In this document: one piece after another, positions 34,781 to 46,255 of the stretch
Position numbering within the stretch: position 1 is the stretch's first letter
Layout of the letters: each line of letters begins with the position of its first letter
NCBI GenBank assembly: GCA_029204225.1
Contig: CM055109.1
Location: 16,981,590 to 17,045,589, forward strand
DNA: 64,000 bases
Reading direction: 5' to 3'
From: Diphasiastrum complanatum
Lineage: Eukaryota > Streptophyta > Lycopodiopsida > Lycopodiales > Lycopodiaceae
Program-made: the position numbers and the translations under genes
The notes under the pieces: model-generated
What the model was told of the DNA's origin: nothing
Databases searched by the model: none
Seen by the model: only the letters and a program-made list of their open reading frames with translations

Positions 34781-35676
34781 GGCTGTTTTCTTAGGAAATT
34801 GTCTTGTTGTATTGGTAGAGTGATATTCTTTTGTTCACTTTTCCAAGCAGCTCCAACATGGAGTACTTCATTAGATTCTTCAAATCCAGCACAAAAAAGT
34901 GGCCCGTGATGGATATCTGGTTGTACTTGATCTAAATTTTGTGCTAAGACTTCTTTTGCTTTTGGCACCAACTTCAGGAACTCTCCCAATGAAGTATTGA
35001 TCTTGCTAGATAAACTATTCATGAGCAGTTCTGCTTGCGGCGCTTCCGGTTCAATCATCTTGAAGGGTTTTTTCATGGTGATGCAACTGTTCATTCATGT
35101 TTGTACGTGAATGTCTTGGTGGCTGCAATGGTGAAGAACAAACTTCGGTTGTTGCTTTAGCAGCTTCAAGCCTCTCTTCTTCTTGTAGATGTTTAATCCA
35201 ATGCCTCATATCCTGATATCTTCATTTTTCTACATGAAGATTGGGATAGACTCCAGACGCTGTTGGTATATCGTTCAATGGTATAGAATCAACAGATACT
35301 GGATCCACGACTGGTTCTTTCTGCTTCTATGCTCTGGTGACCACCATCAAAGGTACAGTTGATTTATTCTGAGCTTTTGTTCTTCGCTTGATTGTTATCA
35401 AGTTTACAGGAGCTGTAGCTGGTGGTGGCTTCGGTCTTGCTGGACAGTCTTTATAGCAATGCCCATAACCACAGTCACGACAGAATGGTACAAATTTTTC
35501 TTTATTTGGACATTCTGCAACTATGTGATTTTCTCCACATGCAAAGCATCCAAGTGGTGCTCTGGTCCAGTTTCTAGATGCTTGTTGTTGCGCGGTAGCA
35601 TAAATAACATACTGTTCTGAAGATCCACCTTGTTGTTCAGTACCATAGTTCCATTGCTTAGCACTTCTGTACTGTT
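34781..35676 (-). pseudogene. Gypsy 1 gag C-terminal half with two zinc knuckles
   Basis: Frame QWNYGTEQQGGSSEQYVIYA, then CFACGENHIVAEC and CRDCGYGHCYKDC (about 35460-35550). Both knuckles have CX2CX3HX4C spacing, one residue shorter than the usual CX2CX4HX4C. Stops lie at 35327-35329 and 35222-35224. The 34777-35094 frame gives the region before the protease. The N-terminal gag and 5' LTR are absent: the sequence stops at the microsatellite repeat at 35.68 kb. Confidence 0.82.
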
Positions 35677-35713
35677 CTGAAAGATTTATATTTATTTAGG
35701 ACTAAGAATGATA

Positions 35714-35782
<69 letters not shown>

Positions 35783-36159
35783 TTATGCATTAGTTTAGGG
35801 TATTTAAGAGTGATAGATAAATAGATAGTGTTTGATAGAAAATTATAAATATTGTTTATGATAGATTGTTAGAATTATTTAAGATAGTTATGTGTGTGTT
35901 TGAGAGGATGTGTATGTGTTTTGAATTTTGCATTGATCTATAATTTAAATCAATAGACAAATAGATTTACATAGTGTTGGGTAATAATAGATTGTTAAAT
36001 TTATAAGGTGTGTGTGAGAGAGAGAGAGAGGGAAAAAAAAAGAGAGAAAAAAAAGATGTGTGTGTGTGTGTGTTTAACATTTTGCATTGATTTAAAATTT
36101 AAGATTATAGATAAATACATAGTCTATGGTAGTAGTAGATTGTTAGATTTATGTTTATT

Positions 36160-36243
<84 letters not shown>

Positions 36244-36300
36244 TGTGTGAGTGTGTTTTAATTAAGATTTAGAGTAGTAGATGACTAGATAGTGTTTGAT
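35677..36300. repeat. Four tandem units, each carrying a GA/GT microsatellite
   Basis: Units start near 35681, 35864, 35990 and 36138. The consensus is GATTGTTAGATTTATTTAGG, then (GA)n and/or (GT)n, then TTTTGCATTGATTTAAAATT and GATAGATAAATAGATAGTGT. GA tracts are 35717-35775 (59 bp) and 36163-36241 (79 bp); the two middle units hold shorter GT/GA runs. The microsatellite expanded separately in each copy of a larger repeat. Confidence 0.8.
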
Positions 36301-36925
36301 GGTAATTGTATGTTTGAATTTGCTTATAATAATGGTTCAATTGTGTAATATAGTGTTATTTTTTAATTGCTTGTGCATGTGACAAAACTATTAAAAAAAA
36401 AGAGAGCAAGCATTTAAGGAGCGAGCAATTGCACATTTGCACTTAAGCTTTGAGTGAGTTTACCAGTGAGTTTCAATTTGTTTTATTATTAGAATACATT
36501 ATCTAACATAGTAAGAAATTAAATGTAATTCATAATTTTCATTTTGTTCAAAGCAATATTGTATTTTATCGCATACACTAGCAATTAATTAATATGCAAA
36601 GGTGAAATGTAGATAATTAAAATCCCCAATCCTAGGAAGGTGTGTAGCCCTTACTTTTCTCCCGTTAAAGGCGAGGTTCTAATCTTTCCAACTTGCATGG
36701 AAAAACCTACACGCCGCAGGGAGGGAATATGTGGTGACATTATGAAATAGGACATAACCGAAAGGTTCGGGTATTATAATTATCAACTCTATGTATAAAA
36801 GTATACATAAAAAGTATTGCGATGAATATTAAAAAAAATGATAGATAATCATAGATCATTTTCATCATTTACATCATTTTCGTCATCACACAAGTCTTAA
36901 CACTCATCTGAATCTAGGTCTAGGT
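36301..36925. other. No recognisable gene
   Basis: AT-rich, no motif-bearing frames. Confidence 0.4.
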
Positions 36926-37700
36926 ATAATCATAAATTTTCGATCGTGTCTCTTTGATGATGTGAGCTACCCTCATATTCAATCTCCTCTTCTTCTAATT
37001 CTATCTCATCCAAACGTGGGGCCCTCAAATTATCCCCAATTTGGTCTTGTACGATCATAGGAATCTCATCATTTTCATTTGTACCTTCTTCTCCCATCAT
37101 TTCGACATCATTTGGAGTTTGGATGAGTGGTTCAAGTTCTTCCAAAACGTCGCCAAAATTGGGTGGTGGTTCATCTGTGTATCCAATTCAACAATATCTT
37201 TTCCTTCAAACACGCGTCGCTTTCTTGCATTAAGTTGGATCACATACCACCATCTTGGGTCTATTCGATCTAGATGGAATATAATCTGCCAAAGAATGAA
37301 AAAAAATCAAGTTAGTCTTATAAGATTGATACATAAATAATTGGATTGCGAATATTAATGACATTGAAATTTTAGAGTCTCACTTGTTGGCAATGTAGTG
37401 GCAATACTAAAGTGTCATGAGAGTCCATCGATATACATTTTGTTGAGTCAATTAAAAAAAACTGAGAGTTATCATTTCTAATCGTGGTGTTGCTTCCACG
37501 ATAGATGACCTTAAACCATTTTACGTCAAAAATAAAGTATTTGCTGTTAGTCTCGTAGTCGACTTCATAAATATGTTGCAATGTGCCGACATAGTCTAGG
37601 TCGCCCGAAATGACATTAGGGTCCCTCGCACTAGAACGACTCTCTTGTTGAAAGTTGGTTATTATACGACAATGATATGTACGTCGCTTGTTGTCAACTC
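36926..37700 (-). pseudogene. CACTA (En/Spm-like) transposase C-terminal fragment, DUF4216
   Basis: The minus-strand exon at 37384-37680 reads RSSRARDPNVISGDLDYVGT, then YEVDYETNSKYFIFDVKWF and RGSNTTIRNDNSQFFLID. This is the DUF4216 pattern of plant CACTA TNP2-type proteins (RDxN...GD...YYG...I.E.DY...F...W). A GT-AG intron (37286-37383) is followed by the exon with LDRIDPRWWYVIQLNARKRR and EGKDIVELD. The acidic tail ends with frame 36930-37145 (IELEEEEIEYEGSS). It is only the end of the gene; no CACTA terminal inverted repeats were recognised. Confidence 0.72.
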
Positions 37701-38528
37701 TCTGAACACGGTAATGGTTTGTAGTTATAAGCTAAAAAAGTTCCATTTATTTCCTAAATCGTGTGATTATGTTTTAGATTATCGAATATGGTTTAGTTTG
37801 TTAGGTTCACACACACGTGCACACGGGAAACATTGTAATGTGCGAGAACAATTCTAAATAAATCCAAATCAAAATCAGCAATAAATGCTAATGCCACCTA
37901 GACATATTTATATCAATTGACATCTACAAGTTAGATTTCATAGTTATTTCTGGATTTAAACTTCATTTCATTTCACAACATTGTCACAAATATTTACCAT
38001 ACTTAGTGGCACCATGTGATTTAATCAAGATGCTTTAAATTCTCTTGCTAAACTTGTAGCTTTAATTGAAACAATACAAAGTTACATATTGGTTGAGAGT
38101 TTTATTGAATATCAAGCTTAGAGCATCTCCCATTCCCTTCCCCTTAGCACCAATAGTTAAAATTGTCCTTTTGTCTTATAATATCTACTAGTTCTTGGCT
38201 CAAAAAGGAAATTGATTTGTTAGGACAAGATAAGACTATAAATTCAATCCTCAAGGTTCTTGAATATCTCCATGTGAGATGTGAGGAAAGGTGTCAACCC
38301 ATATGCCACACTAAAAGGACAAGTTGACAAATTTATAAAGGTCATCACTTATTAAAAGGGGAGGCAAAATAATCATGGCAATCATGGTTTGCCTTTCTCT
38401 TTCTTCATAACGTGTTAACCAAAAACAACTAGACCCCTAGCTATAATTTACCTTTCTTTAATTTGGAAAAATAATGCCAAACCCATCAAGCGTTCTAGGA
38501 GGCACCCCCGCTTGCTCTCAATCAAAGC

Positions 38529-38537
38529 ACACGTGGC
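38529..38537 (+). promoter_or_regulatory. G-box/ABRE-type motif ACACGTGGC
   Basis: ACACGTGGC matches the abscisic-acid response element core (ACGTGGC). It lies 1.7 kb before the IQD start codon. A functional role is inference. Confidence 0.4.
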
Positions 38538-38609
38538 AGTCCTTGATTCCACCCTTACCTCCACGTCTCCACCCACGAACCATTGAGCTGATACACAATT
38601 GGCAGCTTG

Positions 38610-38618
38610 ACACGTGGC
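38610..38618 (+). promoter_or_regulatory. Second G-box/ABRE-type motif ACACGTGGC
   Basis: Identical 9-mer 81 bp after the first. Paired ABREs are commonly needed for ABA response (established knowledge). Whether they serve the IQD gene is unproven. Confidence 0.42.
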
Positions 38619-40241
38619 AAACATCCAATTGGGTGGGCTAACATTGAGTTAACCCTAGGTTTGTCATCATATATTTATTATATGTATTTTTCTTTGTTCT
38701 GGCCTCCCATCACCATAATATTTCTATGGTGCATGAATGGCGTTGACCATCTAATTTGCCACGTTCTGGGTTTTTCACTGCAACTAGCAGCAGCAATGAG
38801 CCTTTGCAACAATTTTGAGTACAAATTTCAAATGTGGATGGAGATGCTGTATTTTGTCTGGGTTGTTGTTGATGCCTGGGATTGTTAATTTGGAATTCAG
38901 GAGTGCCCTACCTTGAAAACCATGCAATGTGGACAAAACCCAAATCATGATTGCTCATAGCAGCTAGGATATTCTTAATTCAGCCTATGGATCTGCATAT
39001 TTCTGTTTTCAGTAACCACATATAGGCACCTGATCAGCTTGGGATCAAAGGTAAATGTGGACCTGTGATGCTTTAATTTGAGACATTGTATGACTAGGTT
39101 GAATCTGTAGAAACAAACATTGACTCAGTTTTGCTGGAAGCACTTTGAAGTGATTCAGAATTGACCTGTTTTTAGGGTTATTCGCAAAACCTGCATTGCC
39201 CATCTGCTAAGATACCCAGATTGGAAGATTATAAGCCAATTGGAAGATTAGCATCAAAGTACAAGGGAACAACAAGGTATGTTGTTCTTGCCTTTAGATG
39301 CAAACTTAACTGTAGGCAGCGTTCAATTTTCCTTGATGTTCTCAAAATTTTTAAATGTTACAGATCAGAATCCTACCAATGTTCTGCGTAATACCCTAGC
39401 AGCGTTCTGCCCAAACAATCCATAGTTTCCCAGATGCAATAACTGTGTTTTTTTTAACCATAAGTAAAGAAACGTAAGAGGATAATGTGTTCGCTTGCTG
39501 CACGTGATGCACCTAGGCTGCACATGACTTTGTGAAATGGAAGGTTTTGTATCAAACCTAGCCCGATCAAGTTCATGGGACAATGCTATTTTAATAAAAG
39601 CAGGAAATTTCATGCCATCTGAGTAAACACTGATTGGTGTGATGATATGGTTTAGGGAGTTCATCCGATCTTAAATATTCACACAAACTTTTGTAGCCGT
39701 TCACTCAAATTTATTTTGAGTGTCTGCTACAACTCTGGGCCTCCATGGCTATGCTCATTGCTGTCTGAGCCACGGTGGATACCCTCACGACCTCGTTACA
39801 GATTCTGCAGAATAGGATTTGCTGTGCCAGCCAATTAGGACAGAGGAGGATTGCTGTTTGGGTTTACCGTGGTTTTATGATGTAATTCATGGGGCAAGTT
39901 TATTCCTGGTTGACCAACTTCAAGTTAGAACACTCTGATGAGTCTCTGATCCACTCTTGACCAGTTCAAATTCAGGTTTTTCATATCGTCCCTCATATCT
40001 TTTTGGAAGACAGACACCAGTTGGCAGAAAGTCCCCCTTTTGAAGTAGAATCATAAAAGCTAACTGAAAGTAATGCTTGTTATGAGTTAAGTTGTAAGAC
40101 GTGCTACAAGGTTGCGATAGATGCAGGTCTTCTTCAACTTTAGTCATTAGGTTTTTGGAACTCATCCTTATTGAAACACTTTGATTCCAGGGTTTCAGGA
40201 AGAACAGGCGTCAGTATTGCTCTCGGAACTTTGGAGCACAC

Positions 40242-42699
40242 ATGATGGGAAAAAAGAAAAAGTGGCTGTCAGCCATAAAAGGTGCCTTCAGGTCACCACC
40301 CAAAAGCTCGGGTGCTTCTCCTGTCAAAGTCTTTCAGGAATTTCCTACTGTGACAGATGAAACGGTATATCATATTTTTCCTCTAACCAAACATAGCCTC
40401 TGATCAAGCACCAAGTTTTAAATAGAAGACCATTTCCTTGTAGGTCTCCCTAGATTACAGGTACTCAGAGAATATGTATGTGAAGAAATGGAACTGCAAA
40501 GAATCAAATTTCCCTACTAAACCTACCATTGCTTGACTGAATAGTTCATCTTCTTGATCCACCAAACAACCAATTTGTACAATGATGAGAAAGCCACAAC
40601 GGAAATTTTGACATCTTAGAAAACTACTACTGAAACTCCAGAAATTCCAATCAAAGTGAAAACTTTTAAAGGTATATCTGATGATGTGCTACTGAGAAAA
40701 GCTTTTGGAAGAATCCAAACTGATACTTATCTTTGTTCTCTTCAGCTTTCTCTTTTTTCCCAGAAAAGAGCTTTACTCGATAATAAGCCAAATTGGAGCG
40801 GTAGAAAATCTCATTCTGAGGAGCTTTCAGAAGTCTCATCTACAAGAGGATCCAAGCTTGCTTTTCATGCGGATAAAATTTACAGTCACGTGGAGGAGGA
40901 GCAAAGCAAGCATGCTTTGGCTGTAGCTGTTGCAACAGCAGCAGCTGCTGAAGCAGCAGTTGCAGCTGCACAGGCTGCAGCTGCCGTTGTCCGCCTAAAC
41001 AGTGGTGCTGCAAGACATTCATTTCGCAGCAGCAATGCCAGAGAAGAAATTCTCAACGAAGAATGGGCGGCTGTTAGGATCCAGACAGCTTTTCGGGCAT
41101 ATTTGGTTTGTCTAACAAATATGTTGATAGATTATTCACAAACAACTATGTTATCAGCAGGCAATCATGCAAGAATGAAGCCATTTCGTCGGTATAGCAT
41201 TCGAATTGAGCATATGTTGTTGTGAATTACAGGCCAGAAGGGCGCTGCGTGCCTTAAAGGGATTAGTGAGATTGCAAGCGCTGGTTAGAGGACATACAAT
41301 CAGGAGGCAGTCTACTATAACCTTGAAGTGCATGCAAGCTCTTACCAGAGTGCAGGCTCGAGTAAGACAAAGAAGACTAAAACCCACCGAGGATAGCCAA
41401 GTCATGCAACAGGAACTCTGGGAAAGACGACTGAAAAAACTGCAGACCATCAAATCTGCGGTAAAGTCTTCACTGTCTAAATTATTGAACCACAAATAAA
41501 GTATAAAGTTACACCCTTTTATTCTCAGTCTCAAAAATGGTTCAAAATCTGCAGGAGGATAGCATTGAGAGCAAGATGAGGGAAGACGATACACCAACAG
41601 CAGATGTTTCAAAGGCCAAAAGAAACAGTAAGCAACAGACTGCCACCAAGCGAGAGCGATATCCAGCTGCCACTCAATCACATCAGGTGATTTGTGAAAA
41701 AAATTTCATTCTGTAAATCAATGCATGCATACCGGCCTGTGCCATCTTCTTTCCTGACTGTGCTTTGTTGGATTGTCTTAGATCCAGCAGAAAACGAGCG
41801 ATCTCAAAAATAATTTCGTGATTAGTTCAACCAATGCTGAATATGAGCCATATGAGCCTGATAATCTGCATTGGGGGTGGAGCTGGTTGGAGCAGTGGAT
41901 GGCTGCTGTGCCTTGGGAAGATCGTGCACTCCACAACCATCTTCCTGAAGATGTACAAGTGGTAAAAAGCACAGAAAATGACTCTCCCAAATCTCTAACA
42001 CCACCGAGATTAAATACAATCAGGAAATCTCCTGCAAGAAGGCATCACTCTGGGCCTTTGCCAACGAAACCCATCTCCCATTCTCGACCTGCAGTCAAGA
42101 ATTCCATCACCAAACCCACACCCATCATTGCTACTCAAGGAACATCTCCCTTGACTGTGCGTATTCCTAGAGTGAACTCACCTCGCACTCCACCTCGATC
42201 TGCAGCTGCTCCATTGCCTGTGCGTGTTCATACAGCTAGTCCTCGGAGCACCCGCGTATCAGAAGGCTGCCGAAGTCCTGCATCCATGCAAAGAGGCTCT
42301 CCTCTTTCAACTGCTGCTTCGACGAAATTTGGCTACAGATCAACCACACGAAGATCTGCAAAGCCGAGTGATGCCGAAAGCATGGGAAGCCCTCGTGAAA
42401 AACCCAATTACATGTCCCCCACAAAGGCTGCAAAAGCAAAAGTTAAGGCTTACAGCAATTCATGGAGAGGTGCTGCCTCTCCAGAGAGAGATCCAGCAGT
42501 ATCTTCGGCTAACAGACGCATTTCAAATCCGTCACCGACCGCCTCTCCCCTTCGCTCTGCGAAACCTCGCCAGCTACCGAGTCCTCGTGCGCCCAAGGGA
42601 GTCTTTGCGCCTGTAAAAAGTGCACGATCCGTTCTTTCGCTGCAAGAAATTAGCAGTGGAGGGACATCATCAAATGGCGACACGAGATCTTTTAGATAG
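40242..42699 (+). CDS. IQD: IQ67-domain (IQD) calmodulin-binding protein, five exons
   Basis: Exons 40242-40364, 40620-41105, 41233-41460, 41555-41686 and 41782-42699, all phase 0 with GT-AG introns, giving about 628 residues. The N-terminus [20 protein letters not shown] is the IQD signature. Then comes an Ala-rich helix ([20 protein letters not shown]) and the IQ67 domain: [16 protein letters not shown], joined across intron 2 to [20 protein letters not shown] and [15 protein letters not shown]. The phase-0 intron inside the first IQ repeat is conserved in the family. [16 protein letters not shown] motif and a basic Ser/Pro-rich tail follow. IQDs bind calmodulin and scaffold at microtubules, nucleus or membrane. 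ATG 40242 or 40245 can start; GGGA after the second favours 40245. A possible small intron at 40672-40770 would keep frame. The gene looks intact. Confidence 0.93.
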
Positions 42700-43588
42700 A
42701 GAAAAAGCTGCAATTTTTGCAAGCCGCAAAGTTTACAGCTACACATTCCACAGATAGATCTATGCCTCTAGGCGACCTTCATGTCCGTGTTGGAGATAAG
42801 GATAAGCCTTTCCTTCTTGCATTTTAGGCTGGTTGATTCTTTTGCTACTTTCTGAGCTGCTTTTGCACATAAATCATAGTAGACATGATGATCCTTGTAT
42901 ATCTACTTTGAGAAACTATATGTGAAACAGATCAGAGGTGCATCTTTGATGAGATTCTTGGATCATCCCAAATAGTATACACATGAGTACAGTTCCTACA
43001 ATCTGCTCTAATTTCTTCACTTGTTTGCATACACATGTAGTTGAGCTCTTTGTTGGAGGAATACTTTCAGAAATAATCTTGAAGACATTTACACTGTATA
43101 TTTTGCTGAGCCACTGTAATTGTGAACCAATTCGACCGTGGAATGCAACAACATGCATTGTGAGCTAAAGAGAGAAAGTGTAGCCTACCCAAGAGACATC
43201 AACAATAGGCTTAGAACTTACTTCTTATGATATAAATTCCTTACAAAAAGTGTGAAATCTTCTTAAAAGACACAAAGCAACAATTTGGTGAAGAAACTAT
43301 TGATTCTACGACAAACGGACAAAAGTTCGTAATTGAGGTTTGGGGAGTTTTTTATGATGTGGCAAACTCTCATTTATTGAGAGCATAATTGCCGTGTAGG
43401 GTAGAGGGGCCGTTCTTGAAAGAGATGATGTGTCAACTCTCCATTCATCAATTGTGTTTGGTATCAACTAGGAGCAGGCTGATTATTGCCTATAGCGGCC
43501 GCTCCCAGCCAATATGTAGCACGTAATTTAAGTGATTCACACACTACATACATGGCTGATTACTAGTCTATTGGTGATCTAATGCTAG
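42700..43588. other. 3' UTR of the IQD gene and spacer
   Basis: The first 200-450 bases are probably the 3' UTR (several AT-rich poly(A)-like words). The remainder up to the copia remnant has no motif-bearing frame. Confidence 0.45.
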
Positions 43589-43659
43589 TCATTTTTTGCA
43601 TTTGATTGAAGCAATGCACTTTGATATACAATAGCATACACGGTTTGAACTCATCTTTG

Positions 43660-44613
43660 TGTTCGAGTGATCAAGATCAAGAAGGTAGTGGATCAATCGC
43701 CAAAGTGACAAGTATTGGTGACTAGCATTGGAATTTTGAGTTTTAAGAGGTGCATCACCTTGATTTGCAAACTCCAAATGCTCGCTTACAATTTGCCGCC
43801 GCTGGAGTTGCAATTGCCTTATAACCATCCATATTGAATTTTTTGGAATAGATTTATAATAGTTTTCTTGACAAATAAAAGTTGTATTGTGGTACCTATA
43901 CAACTATATCCGTAATACATGATGCAACAAACCAAGATCTTCATTTCAAACTCTTGGTTAAGTGCTAGCTTGATCTTATCAATTTCAACATCATTATTGC
44001 TCTTGAGAATGATGTCATCAACACAAAGCATGAACAAAGTGATGTTAACTCCATCAATTATGAACTAAAGAGTGTACTCATGCTCAATCATAATGAATCC
44101 AAGACCAAGCAAGAAAGTATGGAGTCAAGAGTACCTAGATCTTGGAGTTTGCTTGAGGCCATACAAGCTTTTCTTCAAGAAACAAACAAGATCTTCCTTA
44201 CCATACTCCATGTACCCCTTAGGTTGCTCCATATGAACTTTACTCGTATAGATAGCCATTTGAGAAAGCATTAGTAACATCCCTTTGAAACATATTCTAG
44301 ACATGAAGTTCTAAGAGACATAAGGATCCGAAGTGTTATCATATTTTCCACAGGTGCAAAATTTGAGGCTTATTAATAGCTAAGGTTAACATTCCCCATG
44401 TGCTTATTAGAACTTCACATATGGACAAAATTAAGGCCATTTTTTTTATGAGCATGTGGCGGCAACCAAGCAAGTGGCTTACCTACCCTTTTGGGAGCGT
44501 TAGAAGCTTGTTAAGGCTTGAAACATGGGATTTAGAAAACTTTCTAACTGCATGAAACTCTAAGTAGGAAACCTGAGCAATCTCCTAAAGCCTGTGATTG
44601 ATTTATTGTACAT
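43660..44613. repeat. Duplicated copia segment, copy 1
   Basis: Contains GTGATCAAGATCAAGAAGG and downstream text that recurs at 45021 and 45595. Its right part (44270-44613) matches 45150-45465. Confidence 0.8.
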
Positions 44614-45020
44614 GTTGGATTTATCTCCTCTACTCTCCTAAATCCCATCTTAATCTGCCTCCATTCATGCTGCATTTTTACTCACGTTGTCGCACAGTCT
44701 GCATATTTACATGTAAAATAAAACAGACCAATAAAACACGACTGTCTGCATAAATACAAGTAAATTCTCACAGGCGAAGAAAAGGCGAAAAGAACGCGAC
44801 ACTGTGTTTTTACATGCGTTTTGTGACAGGCGAAAAAGGCGACACTGCCTTACGAGTGACACATTTTTTGCATCTTCACCAACATTCATTTTAGCAAAGA
44901 CTAACGTCACGGCCCTTTTCACGCTCATCCATACAACTGTGCTAAGGGATTTGACAACGGCCACCCACGATCTCCTACAGATAGCACATCCACTTTGTAC
45001 TTTCTTCATCGGCACACCTG
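44614..45020 (+). repeat. LTR-like insert sharing its start with 61776
   Basis: Begins TGTTGGATTTATCTCCTCTA, matching 61776 onward for about 100 bp (CTCCATTCATGC, CGCACAGTCTGCATATTT). It then holds ACAGGCGAAAAAGGCGACACTG-type words, two of which are repeated here. It is flanked by copies of the duplicated copia segment. No clean target duplication is visible, so it may be a solo LTR altered by recombination. Confidence 0.55.
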
Positions 45021-45465
45021 GTGATCAAGATCAAGAAGGTAGTGGATCAATCACCAAAGTGACAAGCATTGGAATTTTGAGTTTCAAGAGGTGCATCACC
45101 TTGATTTGCAAACTCCAAATGTTCACTTACAATTTGCCATATTCTAGCAACATGAAGTTGCAAGAGAGATAAGGATCCAAAGTGTTACCATATTTTTCAT
45201 GGGTGCAGAATTAGAGGCTCATTAAGAGTTAAGGTTAACATTTCCCATGTGCTTATTAGAGCTTCACATATGGACAAAATTAAGGCCATTTCTTTATGAG
45301 CATGTGACAAGTTGGCAACCAAGCAAGTGGTCATCTACACTTTTGGAAGCATTATAAGCTTGTTAGGACTTGAAATGTGAGGTTTAGGATTTCTTTTTAG
45401 TGCATGAAATTCTAGGAAACCCGAGCGATCTACTAAAGCTTGTGATTGATTCATTGTACATTCAC
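45021..45465. repeat. Duplicated copia segment, copy 2 (internally deleted)
   Basis: Starts GTGATCAAGATCAAGAAGG and follows copy 1 to ACTTACAATTTGCC (45138). It then jumps to the text found at 44270 onward (AACATGAAGTTGCAAGAGA) and ends ATTGATTCATTGTACA. The RT middle is missing. Confidence 0.75.
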
Positions 45466-45518
45466 TTAATTAAGCAATTTTTTACATTGGAAATCATCGA
45501 CGAGTACTTTCTACTTGT

Positions 45519-46255
45519 GTTTTGAATTTGATTGAAGCAATGCACTTTGATATACAATAGCATACATGGTTTGAACTCATCTTTGTGTTCGAGTGATCAA
45601 GATCAAGAAGGTAGTGGATCAATCGCCAAAGTGACAAGCATTGGAATTCTGAGTTTTAAGAGGTGCATTACCTTGATTTGCAAACTCCAAATGCTCGCTT
45701 ACAATTTGCCTCCATTGGATTTGCAATTGCCTTATAGCCATCCATATTGAATTTTTTTGAAATAGATTCGTTGTATTGTGGTACCTATACAAGTTGATCC
45801 CTAATACATGATGATGCAACAAACCAAGATCTTCATTTCAAGCTCTTGGTTAAGTGCTAGCTTGATCTTATCAATTTCTACACCATTATTTCTCGTGAGA
45901 ATGATATCATCAACACAAAGTAGGAACAAAGTGATGTTAAATCCATACATTATGAAGTAAAGAGAGTATTCATGCTCAATCATAATGAATCCAAGACCAA
46001 GCAAGAAAGTATGGAGTCAAGAGTACCTAGATCTTGGAGCTTGCTTGAGGCCATACAAACTTTTCTTCGAGAAACAACCAAGATCTTCCTTACCATACTC
46101 CATGTACCCCTTAGGTTGCTCCATATGAACTTCCTCATATAGATAGCCATTTGAGAAAGCATTAGTAACATCCCTTTGAAACATATTCTAGCAACATGAA
46201 GTTGCAAGAGACATAAGGATTCGAAGTGTTACCATAATTTCCACGAGTGCAAAAT
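45519..46255. repeat. Duplicated copia segment, copy 3
   Basis: TTTGATTGAAGCAATGCACTTTGATATACAATAGC at its left also occurs at 43600-43634. The rest matches 43660-44350, including the Asp-Asp RT box in the minus frame. Confidence 0.8.

Larger units (their letters stand above)
28790..35676 (-). mobile_element. Ty3/gypsy element (gypsy 1), minus strand, with an extra ORF after integrase
   Basis: Minus-strand order: gag end with two zinc knuckles (35.7-34.8 kb), protease (34.8-34.3), RT (33.9-33.0), RNase H (32.8-32.1), integrase (32.1-31.3), a repeat-rich spacer (31.06-30.65), then an accessory ORF (30.57-28.8). PR-RT-RH-INT is gypsy order. An additional sense ORF downstream of INT recalls plant Athila/Tat-type elements (family knowledge), though lineage assignment would need RT phylogeny. 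Both ends are lost: the 5' part stops at a GA microsatellite repeat and the 3' part at a copia junction. Long frames survive, so it decayed less than its neighbours. Confidence 0.88.
37701..40241. other. Upstream region of the IQD gene
   Basis: About 2.5 kb without convincing coding frames. It probably holds the promoter and possibly a spliced 5' UTR of the IQD gene. A 93-codon frame at 38607-38888 and minus-strand frames at 39365-39664 and 39920-40165 have no motifs. A TATA-like AT run lies at 38668-38690. Confidence 0.45.

Noticed and set aside
38607-38888. 93-codon frame rich in hydrophobic residues
   Set aside because: Lies in the presumed promoter or 5' UTR of the IQD gene; no conserved pattern.
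41154-41681. 175-codon minus-strand frame
   Set aside because: Antisense shadow of IQD exons 3 and 4.
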